A stretch of 64,000 nucleotides of DNA from positions 1-64,000 of the forward strand of contig CAJXSN010000015.1 of the NCBI GenBank assembly GCA_913060895.1, written 5' to 3'. A program made the position numbers and the translations under genes. The notes beneath the pieces are model-generated. The model saw nothing but the letters and a program-made list of their open reading frames with translations. It searched no databases and was not told the origin of the DNA. Below are positions 8,601 to 17,296 of the stretch, in pieces; position 1 is the stretch's first letter, and every line of letters begins with the position of its first letter. Source of the DNA: an uncultured Sphingomonadaceae bacterium. GTDB taxonomy: Bacteria; Pseudomonadota; Alphaproteobacteria; Sphingomonadales; Sphingomonadaceae.

Positions 8601-8616
8601 CCACCCCATTTTGGCT
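8601..8616 (-). promoter_or_regulatory. Candidate IclR operator, copy 2
   Basis: On the minus strand AGCCAAAATGGGGTGG, 24-39 bases before the dehydrogenase ATG at 8577 and about 90 bases before the hydrolase ATG at 8706. Matches the copy at 6826-6841 in 13 of 16 bases. The nearby words TCACCCACT and TGATTATT also occur in both intergenic regions. Confidence 0.4.
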
Positions 8617-8705
8617 AACCATACTCTCACGTATTGACATTACAGGGGTGCCCTCGCAACACATATCCATAAGAATTTGATAATACGCTTGGAGGGGAGA
8701 GAGAC

Positions 8706-9548
8706 ATGACCGGTAACGCGGAGCTTCCAGATATCGGGAATTCGATTGACGTGGGCGGTATCCAGACAAATTATCACGAATATGGTGAAGGCGATCCGGT
8801 AATTCTGCTCCACGGCTCGGGTCCGGGCGTTACTGCGTGGCAGAACTGGCGAGGGATCCTGCCTCGTCTTGGCGAGACACATCGCGTTCTGGCTCCCGAT
8901 ATCGTAGGCTTCGGCTTTACTCCCCTACCCGAAGGCGAAAAGCCCGGAATCAAGCTGTGGACCCGCCATCTGGCGGGCTTTATCGAGGCTATGGGTCTTG
9001 AGCGTGTGACGCTGGTCGGCAACAGCTTTGGCGGTGCGCTCGCGCTGGGAATGATGGCTTTCCATGCCGACAAGGTGCGCTCGCTGATCCTCATGGGAAC
9101 GCCTGCTGGTGAGTTCGAGCAGACCCAGGGGCTTGCAAGCAGCCGAAGCTTCGAACCCAGCATGGATGCCATGCGCGCAATGATGCAGGCATTTCCCTAC
9201 GATCCTTCATTCGTTACAGACGAAGCTGTTGCTGCGCGCCTGCGCGTCGCCGAAATTGCCAGTGGAAAAGAAACCATCCGCAAGCTGCAACCCGGCGAAG
9301 AAGAGAAGGCCAAGGGCCCCCGTATTGTAAAGGGCATCCCGTTGCAGCAGCTCGATGCGATCGACGCGCCGGTGCTGATCCTTCATGGGCGGGAAGACAA
9401 AATGATCCCGCTGCATGTCGCTGTGCGGATGCACGAGCATATCAAGCGTTCGGAAATGCACGTCTTTGGCCAGTGTGGCCACTGGGTGCAGCTGGAGCGC
9501 GAGGACCAGTTCCTCGAACAAGTCCGAGGTTTCCTGCGCATTAACTGA
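8706..9548 (+). CDS. Meta-cleavage product hydrolase (XylF/DmpD type)
   Basis: A 280-residue alpha/beta hydrolase that cuts the carbon-carbon bond of a meta-cleavage product, giving 2-hydroxypenta-2,4-dienoate and a carboxylic acid. LLHGSGPGVTAWQNW near residues 34-48 is the oxyanion-hole segment of this subfamily. The nucleophile Ser is in VGNSFGGALAL (about residue 108), the Asp in HGREDKMIPL and the His in FGQCGHWVQLER, all as in XylF/DmpD. A strong GGAGGGGAGA ribosome site precedes the ATG, and GATAAT at 8679-8684 could be a -10 box. The product feeds mhpD. The CoA ligase gene follows after 70 bp and could activate the released acid. Confidence 0.93.
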   Translation: MTGNAELPDIGNSIDVGGIQTNYHEYGEGDPVILLHGSGPGVTAWQNWRGILPRLGETHRVLAPDIVGFGFTPLPEGEKPGIKLWTRHLAGFIEAMGLERVTLVGNSFGGALALGMMAFHADKVRSLILMGTPAGEFEQTQGLASSRSFEPSMDAMRAMMQAFPYDPSFVTDEAVAARLRVAEIASGKETIRKLQPGEEEKAKGPRIVKGIPLQQLDAIDAPVLILHGREDKMIPLHVAVRMHEHIKRSEMHVFGQCGHWVQLEREDQFLEQVRGFLRIN

Positions 9549-9618
9549 CCGCGCCGCAAGCAAGCGCAAGCGCGCTATAATCCGCCCTCAACCCAGCTTT
9601 CGCCGAACATGGTGCTCT

Positions 9619-11220
9619 ATGCATGAATCAAAAACCCGATCCGAGATACTTCGTCGCCTTAGTGAAGGCGATCCGGCTTTTACCCGGAAGGAATATTCCG
9701 ATGTCGTAACCATGTTCTGGGACACCGTAGATGCGTGTCCGGATCAAGCCGCCCTGATCGAAGGCGGCAGAAGGCTTTCCTACGCCCAGTTTGGCGACGC
9801 GGTGGCCAGCCTTGCGGCGAGGATCGGTGAAATTGTACCGCCTGGGGGACGCGTTGCGATCTACATTCCGAATTCGATCGAGGCGAATATTGCTATCTAT
9901 GCCGCGTTGAGCGCCGGTGCAGAAATCTCGATGGCCAACGCCGAATATACTTCGCGCGAACTGAGTACGCTTTTCGAAATAGCGCCGCCCGATCTGGTTC
10001 TGGCCGAGAAGGGTAATTCAAAGGTGGCCGGAGAGGCGGCCGGCAATGCCGACATACCACTGATTACCGTGGGCGAAGGCGGCGTCACAATCGAGCAATT
10101 ACTGGAAACTCCGTCCAACCGGCCAGAAGTTGAAATCACCGGCGACAGCCCCTGTATCATAATGTTCACCGGAGGATCGACCGGCGTGCCCAAAGGTGTG
10201 CGGCGCAACCATCGGTCGGAAATGGGTGTCATTAAAGGAATGAACACCGCCTGGCCGACGCGAGTGCACGAAGAAATGTGGCTCAATGTCGCGCCAGTCA
10301 GCCATGTGTGGGGCGTACACATGGGCTGCTTCAATCCTGTGTATGGCCGATCGCCCCTTATAGTTGTCCCCCGCTTTCAACCGGATGTGGTTGCGGGCCT
10401 GATGGAAGATCATCGGGTCAGCGTGTTCAGCGGCGGTCCCGCAGCGATTTATCAGGGACTGCTCGCCGCCCCGGATGCGGATCTTTCGGCCCTGTGGCTG
10501 TGCCCAGGAGGAGGCTCGGTCTTTTCCCGGCAAACCCTGACGCGCTGGGAGGCCAAGACCGGCCTGCCGATCCTGGAGGCGTTCGGCATGACCGAGGGCG
10601 GCCCGCTGACTGCGCAGCCACTGGATGGCTCGCATCAATACGGGACCGCCGGACTTCCCCTGCCAGGTATTGAAGTGGCCATTGCCTCACTCGACGATAG
10701 TGGCAAGCGACTGCCCGCAAACGAGAATGGCGAGATACTAATCCGCGGCGAGCGAGTGATCGACCACTATATGGGGCTGCCCCCCGTTGCTGAATACGGT
10801 TGGCTGCCCACCGGCGACATAGGCTCCATGACCCCGGACGGCTTTCTGGTGATAGTCGACCGCAAGAAGGACATGCTGATCGTTGCCGGCTTCAACGTAT
10901 ATCCAAGTGAGATCGAAGACGTCCTTTCCCTAATTCCCGAGGTTTCGGACGCTGCAGTGGTTTCTGTGGTGGATGATCGCAAGGGAGAGGCGCCGTTCGC
11001 CTTCGTGGCCGCCGCGCCGGACGCAGGTGTGACCGAAGAAAAGCTGTTGGACCACTGCGCCGAACATCTCACCAGTTACAAGATTCCTCAAGCCATCGTT
11101 GTGCTTGACGAACTTCCCAAAACTCCTGCCCGCAAGCCGGATAAGAAGCGGCTGGGAGAGATGGCCGGGCAGTTCATGCAGAAGCGCAATAATATCCGGG
11201 ACGCAGATCTAAAACATTGA
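9619..11220 (+). CDS. Acyl-CoA ligase (AMP-forming)
   Basis: A 533-residue adenylate-forming ligase. The phosphate loop MFTGGSTGVPKGVR is near residues 182-195, AFGMTEGGPL near 320, then GWLPTGDIGSM and VDRKKDMLIVAGFNVYPSE at the domain hinge, and PKTPARKPDKKRL with the C-terminal lysines. The open frame reaches back to 9415, but that part only shadows the hydrolase gene; ATG 9619 begins MHESKTRSEI and gives a normal length. It has no strong ribosome site, so translation may be coupled to upstream reading. Between the hydrolase and a TonB receptor gene, it most likely activates the acid released by the hydrolase or an imported acid. It differs clearly from the ligase at 2140. Confidence 0.88.
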   Translation: MHESKTRSEILRRLSEGDPAFTRKEYSDVVTMFWDTVDACPDQAALIEGGRRLSYAQFGDAVASLAARIGEIVPPGGRVAIYIPNSIEANIAIYAALSAGAEISMANAEYTSRELSTLFEIAPPDLVLAEKGNSKVAGEAAGNADIPLITVGEGGVTIEQLLETPSNRPEVEITGDSPCIIMFTGGSTGVPKGVRRNHRSEMGVIKGMNTAWPTRVHEEMWLNVAPVSHVWGVHMGCFNPVYGRSPLIVVPRFQPDVVAGLMEDHRVSVFSGGPAAIYQGLLAAPDADLSALWLCPGGGSVFSRQTLTRWEAKTGLPILEAFGMTEGGPLTAQPLDGSHQYGTAGLPLPGIEVAIASLDDSGKRLPANENGEILIRGERVIDHYMGLPPVAEYGWLPTGDIGSMTPDGFLVIVDRKKDMLIVAGFNVYPSEIEDVLSLIPEVSDAAVVSVVDDRKGEAPFAFVAAAPDAGVTEEKLLDHCAEHLTSYKIPQAIVVLDELPKTPARKPDKKRLGEMAGQFMQKRNNIRDADLKH

Positions 11221-11246
11221 TTTAAAGTAGTAAGTGGAGGAAAAAC

Positions 11247-13442
11247 GTGAAAAATATATTATTGACGACAGGAGCGGTGCTACCGTTCCTTGTCTCCCCG
11301 GCTGTGGCCAACGCACAGAATACCGCTGGAGGCCTTGACGACCAGACAAATGAAGCAAGACCAACTGCGGCAACAAATGCTGGCGGGTCAGATGGCGTTA
11401 TCATCGTAACGGCCACTCGCCGCGAAGAAAGCCTGCAGGAAGTACCCGTGGCGGTTACCGCCTTGTCGTCGGAAACGTTAACTACAGCCGGTGTCGAGCA
11501 GGTCCGGTCTTTGAGTCAGGTTGTTCCCGGCTTTACCGGCGGCCGCAACCAGAATGTGATGCAGCCCAGCATCCGCGGTGTCGGTTCGAGCGGCACCTCT
11601 GTAGGCGATGAATCAAACGTCGCCGTCTATGTCGACGGCGTTTACCAGGGCGATCCCTATTCGACCCAGATCGACCTTGTCGAAATCGAGCGCGTCGAGG
11701 TTCTACGTGGGCCGCAGGGTACGGTATTTGGCCGTAACGCAACGGGTGGCCTGGTCAATGTCGTGACCCCGGACCCCGAATTCACGCCGCGTGCCCGCTT
11801 CAAGGGTAGCTGGGGCCGCTTGCGCGAGGATGCGAACAATTTCGACGTCCGTGCCTATGCCACTGCTGGCTTGACCGATACGATCGCCGCTGATCTTGCA
11901 GTGCTGTACCGCAATCAGGATGGCTACGCCACAGACCTGTTGAACGGTGGCACCGTGGGCGATACCGAAATCGCCTCGATCCGTTCGAAGCTGCTGTTCC
12001 AGCCAAGCGATACGGCCGAGTTCGTCCTGACAGTCGCATATGTCGACACGCACGATGAAACTGCGGCGACTGGTCAGCCGTTCGAGGGGAACACGTTGGG
12101 CGCGCAATTCGATGGCGCTATTCTTCCTGACGAACCTTGGGAAATTTCAAACGATGCCTTCGGTACGCCTGGCCTTTCCGAATTCACCCGGCTGGACATC
12201 GCCCTTAAAGGACAGCTCGATCTGAACGGGGTCATTCTGGAATCGACAAGCTCCTATATGCGCACGCGTGTGCATCAGGTCGCTGATTCAGATGGCACCA
12301 ATATCCATCTCGGCGAAACCAACATGCGGGTTAAGCCCGATACTTTTACCCAGGAATTGAGGCTGCTGTCGGACAATGGCAGCGCTCTAAGCTGGACAGC
12401 TGGTCTCTATTACTACCAGCTGGAAGGTGAGCAGCCGCTCACCCTGATCAATCGCCGGGATGTCACAACTCCGATCACGGAAATCCTGATCGAGCCGGAA
12501 GTCAAGAATACGTCAATCGCTGGTTTTGTCGAAGGCACCTATGAACTAACGCCGAGCCTCTCGTTTACACTGGGTGGTCGCTACACCACGGAAACGCGGA
12601 AATTTTCGCAGAGGATCAACGGCAACCAGCTGTTCACGGATGCTGAAGAAGATTTCGACAAATTCACGTATCGCATGGCGCTTCAGTATCAAGCCACGCC
12701 CGATCTGAACGTTTACGCTACTTATGGTACCGGCTTCAAAAGCGGCACCTTCAACACATTCGGTACTTCGAATGAAGCGGTGGAACCTGAAACGATCAAG
12801 GCGTTTGAATTCGGCGTGAAATCCGATCCGCTGCCATGGCTGCGGGCGAACCTTGCAACTTACTATTACAACTACGACAACCTGCAAGTGAATGCTCGGG
12901 CGAACGACAACACATTCATCCTGCAGAATGCTGCCAGTGCAGAGATCTACGGCGGTGAGTTGGAGCTTTCGGTAGAACCTTTCGCTGGCCTCAATTTGCG
13001 TGCGGCCGCTGCCTATACGCACGCTGAGTATGAAGAATTCCTCGGCGCGCAGGCATTTATTCCGCTAGAAGGCGGCGGAAACATGGTTTCGTCCGGCGAT
13101 GCCTCTGGTAAGCAGTTGGTCCGCACACCCGAGTTTACTCTGACGCTCGGCGGCCGCTACACGTTTGACGCATTCGATGGGCAAGCCTTCCTCGGTGGTA
13201 ACGTGTTCCATTCGAGCACGGTCTATTATGACTACCTCAATACGTTCGGTCAGGATTCTTATGAACTCGTGACCGCTGAGATCGGCTGGACCAGCCCGGA
13301 TGATGATCTTACCTTCCGTATCTTTGCCAAGAATCTTACTGACGAAGCAGTGGCCCAGCAAATTTCGCCCGGACCGCTCGGCGCTTACATTATTTACGAG
13401 CGTCCACGTGAAGTAGGAGCAAGCGTAGAACTCCGGTTCTAA
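11247..13442 (+). CDS. TonB-dependent outer membrane receptor
   Basis: A 731-residue outer membrane receptor with a GTG start behind GGAGG (11236-11240). A signal peptide ends near SPAVANAQN (about residue 24). The TonB-box/plug boundary is GVIIVTATRREESLQEVPV. Plug motifs are RSLSQVVPGFTGG, PSIRGVGSSG and VEVLRGPQGTVFGRNATGG. The barrel ends in GASVELRF with the terminal Phe needed for outer membrane insertion. It is in one operon with the hydrolase and CoA ligase genes (26 bp gap) and is followed by a terminator. Such receptors in sphingomonads often import the compound degraded by the neighbouring genes, so uptake of the aromatic substrate is likely but unproven. Confidence 0.93.
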   Translation: MKNILLTTGAVLPFLVSPAVANAQNTAGGLDDQTNEARPTAATNAGGSDGVIIVTATRREESLQEVPVAVTALSSETLTTAGVEQVRSLSQVVPGFTGGRNQNVMQPSIRGVGSSGTSVGDESNVAVYVDGVYQGDPYSTQIDLVEIERVEVLRGPQGTVFGRNATGGLVNVVTPDPEFTPRARFKGSWGRLREDANNFDVRAYATAGLTDTIAADLAVLYRNQDGYATDLLNGGTVGDTEIASIRSKLLFQPSDTAEFVLTVAYVDTHDETAATGQPFEGNTLGAQFDGAILPDEPWEISNDAFGTPGLSEFTRLDIALKGQLDLNGVILESTSSYMRTRVHQVADSDGTNIHLGETNMRVKPDTFTQELRLLSDNGSALSWTAGLYYYQLEGEQPLTLINRRDVTTPITEILIEPEVKNTSIAGFVEGTYELTPSLSFTLGGRYTTETRKFSQRINGNQLFTDAEEDFDKFTYRMALQYQATPDLNVYATYGTGFKSGTFNTFGTSNEAVEPETIKAFEFGVKSDPLPWLRANLATYYYNYDNLQVNARANDNTFILQNAASAEIYGGELELSVEPFAGLNLRAAAAYTHAEYEEFLGAQAFIPLEGGGNMVSSGDASGKQLVRTPEFTLTLGGRYTFDAFDGQAFLGGNVFHSSTVYYDYLNTFGQDSYELVTAEIGWTSPDDDLTFRIFAKNLTDEAVAQQISPGPLGAYIIYERPREVGASVELRF

Positions 13443-13449
13443 TGGAATG

Positions 13450-13484
13450 GGCGGCGCAATATACGAAAGCTATATTGCGCCGCC
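13450..13484 (+). terminator. Terminator after the TonB receptor gene
   Basis: Perfect 14-bp inverted repeat, 13450-13463 (GGCGGCGCAATATA) and 13471-13484, with a 7-base loop, then TTTCATT. It ends the hydrolase-ligase-receptor operon and, being symmetric, can also stop the converging tetR transcript. Confidence 0.75.
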
Positions 13485-13596
13485 TTTCATTGATAACAAT
13501 TAATAGAACTACATTATCTGCTGGGGAGCATCCTACCTATTTGAGCATTGCAGCAACTTGACCGAGGTTTTGTGCGGCATCATGAAACGCCAAAAC

Positions 13597-14190
13597 CTAC
13601 TTCACAGTTGCTGACAGATAGACTTCCAGAAACGCCTTGGCGTCCTGGGTCTGGCAGCGTTTTCCCTTGGAACGAGAAAGTATATTCAGCCCAGTTATTT
13701 GGGCAAGAGCCATCGTTGCTGTTTGACGGGCCTGATCTTCCTTCATACCTAACTCGGCATAAGCATCCGCGATCAAGCTGACCCGATCTTCATCCACCTG
13801 TCTCGTGGTTTGCTCGGCGATTTCGGACATCCGTGCCCATTCGTGTAACGCCCGTTCGATGGGGCCTCCCGGCACGTCTGGCCGACGATTAAATGCGAGA
13901 GTGAAAAAATATCGCAACCGATCTACGGGCTCGTCAAAATTGCGTTGCGCAGCCAGACCAATTGCTTTCGTTGCAGACTTGTACCAATACTCAAGTGTTT
14001 CCGAAAGAAGTGCATCTCTATTTTGGAAATGCCAATAAAAACTACCCTTTGTCACATTGAGTTCTTTTGCAAGAGATTCGACTTGAATGTTGGCGACCCC
14101 GATTTCTCCAATTTTCGTCAATGTATGACTCAACCAGCTCTCTTTCGACAGCCTGACCCGCTCCTTTGAGCCACCGTTAACCTCAGGCAT
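13597..14190 (-). CDS. TetR-family regulator
   Basis: A 197-residue repressor-type protein. The helix-turn-helix covers about residues 20-60, ending in VESLAKELNVTKGSFYWHF, followed by the helical ligand domain. It converges on the TonB receptor gene and no divergent partner is adjacent: 338 bp of apparently empty sequence lie upstream before the channel gene. Its target cannot be inferred; autoregulation or control of the meta-cleavage genes is possible. Confidence 0.88.
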   Translation of the reverse strand: MPEVNGGSKERVRLSKESWLSHTLTKIGEIGVANIQVESLAKELNVTKGSFYWHFQNRDALLSETLEYWYKSATKAIGLAAQRNFDEPVDRLRYFFTLAFNRRPDVPGGPIERALHEWARMSEIAEQTTRQVDEDRVSLIADAYAELGMKEDQARQTATMALAQITGLNILSRSKGKRCQTQDAKAFLEVYLSATVK

Positions 14191-14528
14191 TAGAGACCCT
14201 CAATTCCTACAATCCAGTACCAACAGTTTTGCTGCTGGGTCCGCCACAGCTATTGGGCGGACCGTGATAACCGATAGGGTGTTGCAAGATGTATCGCCAG
14301 CGGCAACTGCAGTGTTATTGACCTTGCAACTTCAATCAAGGTTATGATGGGCGCAGGTTGAGTGGTCTCCAGCTGGCATTAGAGCTGAGCCGCGTTTTTG
14401 CGCATGCACGACGATGTGCGCCGAGCATGCGACCTATACGGTAGAGTCGGCGTTGACAGCTTCTGTCCGTAGCAGGCTTATTCGCCACGCAAACCGCGCC
14501 AGCTTGGCGTTCGCTAGACGCTGACATA
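14191..14528. other. Non-coding stretch between tetR and mscS-like genes
   Basis: No convincing gene. It carries an 8-bp inverted repeat, GGTCCGCC at 14238-14245 and its complement at 14256-14263, without a T tract, and CCTTG/CAAGG around 14321-14340. One of these may end the mscS-like transcript; the tetR promoter should lie just above 14190. Confidence 0.4.
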
Positions 14529-16310
14529 CTAGCGCGCTTCGTTCGACAAAGCGGCGTTTTCACGTGCACCGACCGTATTTTCCATGATTACCGTGCGTGT
14601 CGGGAACGCAATGTTCACACCCAATGAATCCAGTTTATCCATGAAAGACAGCAGCAGATCCTCTTGCATGGCCAACGATTCAGAGAAAGTGCGAGTGCGG
14701 AAATAGGCGTATACTTCGATATTCAGCGAGCTATCCCCGAAACCGATGAATCGGACGCGCGCTTCATCTTCGATCACGTTGTCGTTTTCCGCCAGAATCT
14801 GGCGCATTTCCTCGAGAACCTTCTGCATCATCCGCGCCTCGGTATCGTATGTCACTCCAATCGTATGTCGGAAGAGGAACCGGTCGCGCTCGGCGTAATT
14901 TTCGATCCGTTCGGAAGCCAGATAACCGTTCGGAATAGTGACCAGTGTGCGATCAAGCGTGCGCACTCGGGTCGATCGCAAGCCGATATCTTCGACCACG
15001 CCAAAGACTTCGCCGATCTGTGCAGCATCGCCGACTTGAACCGGCCGATCCGCAATTATCGTCACAGATCCGACCACATTTTCGATTGTCTTTTGTGCGC
15101 CCAGCGCCAGAGCGAGGCCACCAATACCCAGCGCTGCGATACCAGTCGTAACGTCGACGCCGAAGGTATCGAATATGGCGATGGCAACGATCACCAAAAG
15201 AAACAGCTTTGCTGCACGGCGCAGGAGAGTGACAATCGATGCTGCTTGACGGCGCTCGGCCCGCTCCATCCGCTCGGTCATGATGCGCGACGCGGCGTCG
15301 ATCAGTCTCAGGAGGAACCATCCCAGTGATACCCAGGCGGCAATACCCGCCACGCGAAGTAAGGTCTGGCGCGCCACAATACTGACATGCAGATCGGTCG
15401 CGATGAAAAAGAAAGCGACAACGGCGCCATATAGCGCGAGCGGCGGAAGGGCGGCGTGAGCGGTTCGATAGACGATATTGCTGTCGTGTTCGGAGATAGC
15501 CCGGCGCAGGACAGTGAGCCCGGCAGCAGCGAGCAAGCGCAATCCGAAAAACAGGATCAGCGCTAGGCCGATCAGCTGCACCCAATCCATAATCGGCGCG
15601 CCGGCAATCTGATTTTCGGAAGTAGTTTCCGCATTCACCACTGCCGCGCTGGGCTCCCATTCTGCAAGAGTGTCGGCAGTTTCTGCGGCAATGCGCCACT
15701 CCATCTGACCGGACTGCATATTCTCACTTAGTTTAAGCAGAATAGGCTCGGTCTGATCGCCAACCCGGATCGTTCCGACCTCTTCGACCGTCGGATTGCC
15801 ATCATTGTAATTACCCTTCGGATCATTCGATAATGCCGCAAATGGCAGCAGCTTTCCGTCAGAGTTCAGTGCCAGCTTAAGCTTGCGCGCCAGCTCCGCC
15901 CCAGTGTTCGATCTATTACTAGAGGCCTCGTCGGGTTCGATCGTAGCGGTTGCAGTATCATCAGTGTCATCGGCATCCGGGCCTGATGCGGCAGACGGAT
16001 CGGCAATACCGGGAAAATAATGCGCAGCGCGCTCGTAATCGTCTGCTGCAAGTGCGCTAAGTAAGGCGGTGATGCTGCTGCGCGGGGTCTGCCGCTCGAA
16101 AGGATCGGCAGCCACGGGGGCATCGGTCGCCGTCTCGCTATCCGTTGACGGCACCAGCTGGGCCGACGCTGGCTGCGCGGCGCAGATACCGATTGCCAGT
16201 ATCACAGCCATGCATAACTGAACAAAACGGTTGAGGAGCAAGGCTGATATACGCCTGTCTTTATTCATTGTAACCTGTAAGCCCTGCGATTTTAGAGACA
16301 CGTCATTCAT
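14529..16310 (-). CDS. MscS-type mechanosensitive channel with large periplasmic N-domain
   Basis: A 593-residue inner membrane protein, about twice the length of E. coli MscS. A signal-like segment ends at PASAQL (about residue 50). It is followed by a roughly 180-residue soluble, acidic region and then membrane segments from about residue 225 (VQLIGLALILFFGLRLL, LYGAVVAFFFIAT, AWVSLGWFLLRLI). The pore helix and MscS core follow: GIAALGIGGLALALGAQKT, then RPVQVGDAAQIGE and VTIPNGYLASERIENY. The family releases solutes on hypo-osmotic shock. Start ATG at 16310 or ATG 16268 are both possible; neither has a clear ribosome site. The start abuts the remnant of an EamA gene. Confidence 0.9.
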   Translation of the reverse strand: MNDVSLKSQGLQVTMNKDRRISALLLNRFVQLCMAVILAIGICAAQPASAQLVPSTDSETATDAPVAADPFERQTPRSSITALLSALAADDYERAAHYFPGIADPSAASGPDADDTDDTATATIEPDEASSNRSNTGAELARKLKLALNSDGKLLPFAALSNDPKGNYNDGNPTVEEVGTIRVGDQTEPILLKLSENMQSGQMEWRIAAETADTLAEWEPSAAVVNAETTSENQIAGAPIMDWVQLIGLALILFFGLRLLAAAGLTVLRRAISEHDSNIVYRTAHAALPPLALYGAVVAFFFIATDLHVSIVARQTLLRVAGIAAWVSLGWFLLRLIDAASRIMTERMERAERRQAASIVTLLRRAAKLFLLVIVAIAIFDTFGVDVTTGIAALGIGGLALALGAQKTIENVVGSVTIIADRPVQVGDAAQIGEVFGVVEDIGLRSTRVRTLDRTLVTIPNGYLASERIENYAERDRFLFRHTIGVTYDTEARMMQKVLEEMRQILAENDNVIEDEARVRFIGFGDSSLNIEVYAYFRTRTFSESLAMQEDLLLSFMDKLDSLGVNIAFPTRTVIMENTVGARENAALSNEAR

Positions 16311-16643
16311 GGGGCAGGCTTACGCGATAATCGGCCCATTGTAACGGCTCGGCCGCGTGCAGCCCAGAACGATAGAAGACCGGGGCCACCAAAAGCCAAA
16401 CGCGGAATCGACGCGATCACGACGCCTGAGAGGATGATGAGCGCGCCCAGCACAACGTAGTACGCGCGGGAAAAGTGCAACGAATGCCATTGTCGCGGCG
16501 AGATACCGCAAGCCCACGAACCCGAGCGGCCCAATATATTGCATCCCGGCTTTGGTCGCCAGAAAGCTCGCACCCCACAGGACGGATGCCGCAAACAGCG
16601 ACAGTTCCGGCACAAAACGTGAAATCGAACGGTTGGAGGACAC
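16307..16643 (-). pseudogene. EamA/DMT-family transporter remnant
   Basis: From a GTG at 16641-16643, with GGAAAGG 6 bases upstream, the minus strand encodes about 60 residues typical of the first two helices of EamA transporters: LFAASVLWGASFLATKAGM, then GLRYLAATMAFVALF. Near 16455-16470 the frame changes and the continuation reads VVLGALIILSGVVIASIPR, the pattern of the last helix of the same family. So roughly 200 residues of the middle are gone and the two ends are out of frame. An intact gene would be about 900 bp; 337 bp remain. It is divergent from an lrp gene, the usual arrangement for these transporters. An internal deletion is the simplest explanation. Confidence 0.72.
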
Positions 16644-16798
16644 GCTGGACCTTTCCGCGGTCGGTGTGCGAGAACTTGAAAAGAGATGTGGACGCTGAAT
16701 CTGCGGTGTATTCAAACAGAGGATATACCTGTCTGGAACGCGCATTTCTCACTGAAGTTCAGGGACCGCGCCGCAGATTCTACGGAAAGGCTATCGCA

Positions 16799-17296
16799 GT
16801 GCAGCAGAACACGTCGATTGACGCGATGGACCGTAAAATACTTGATGTTCTGCAGCCCAATGGCCGCATATCGAACCGGCGTTTGTCGGAACTGGTTTCT
16901 CTATCGCCAAGCGCCTGTCTCGCCCGCGTCCGGCGGCTTGAACGCGCCGAAGTGATTACGGGTTATAAAGCCCAAGTCGATCCGGCAAAACTCGGATCGA
17001 ATTTGACCATGTTTGCGGAATTGACTGTGTCCGGGCACCATTTGGCAACCACACGCCGGATTGAACAAACGCTACTGGATATGCCGGAAGCCATCGAAGC
17101 GTTTCAGGTCAGCGGAAACTACGATTTCCTCGTGCGTTTTCTGGTGCCTGATATGGAGCGTTGGACAGACCTGGCCGACGAACTCGCCGATAGCGATTTG
17201 ACTATCGAAACCGTTCGCACGGTCGCATCCATGCGCCGCATAAAAGGCTGGGTAGGCGTTCCACTTGGCCCCGCAGCTGGAACGGACCGGTTATGA
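16799..17296 (+). CDS. Lrp/AsnC-family regulator
   Basis: 165 residues. The helix-turn-helix is at about 10-60 (DRKILDVLQPNGRISNRRL, LSPSACLARVRRLERAEVI) and the RAM effector domain follows (FQVSGNYDFLVRFLVPDMER). The frame is open from 16475, but GTG 16799 has GGAAAGG 8 bases upstream and gives the normal family length. It is divergent from the decayed EamA gene that such regulators commonly control, so its original target may be lost. The stop overlaps the ATG of the phospholipase-D-like gene by 4 bp, so the two are translated together. The effector is presumably an amino acid. Confidence 0.9.
   Translation: MQQNTSIDAMDRKILDVLQPNGRISNRRLSELVSLSPSACLARVRRLERAEVITGYKAQVDPAKLGSNLTMFAELTVSGHHLATTRRIEQTLLDMPEAIEAFQVSGNYDFLVRFLVPDMERWTDLADELADSDLTIETVRTVASMRRIKGWVGVPLGPAAGTDRL

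Noticed and set aside
14238-14263. Hairpin as a firm terminator of the mscS-like gene
   Set aside because: The stem is only 8 bp with a 10-base loop, no T tract, and nearly 270 bases from the stop codon, so I list it only as an inverted repeat.
14342-14569. 75-codon minus-strand frame after the mscS-like gene
   Set aside because: It overlaps the channel's C-terminus, is very rich in Arg, Ser and Cys, and has no ribosome site or homologue I recognise.
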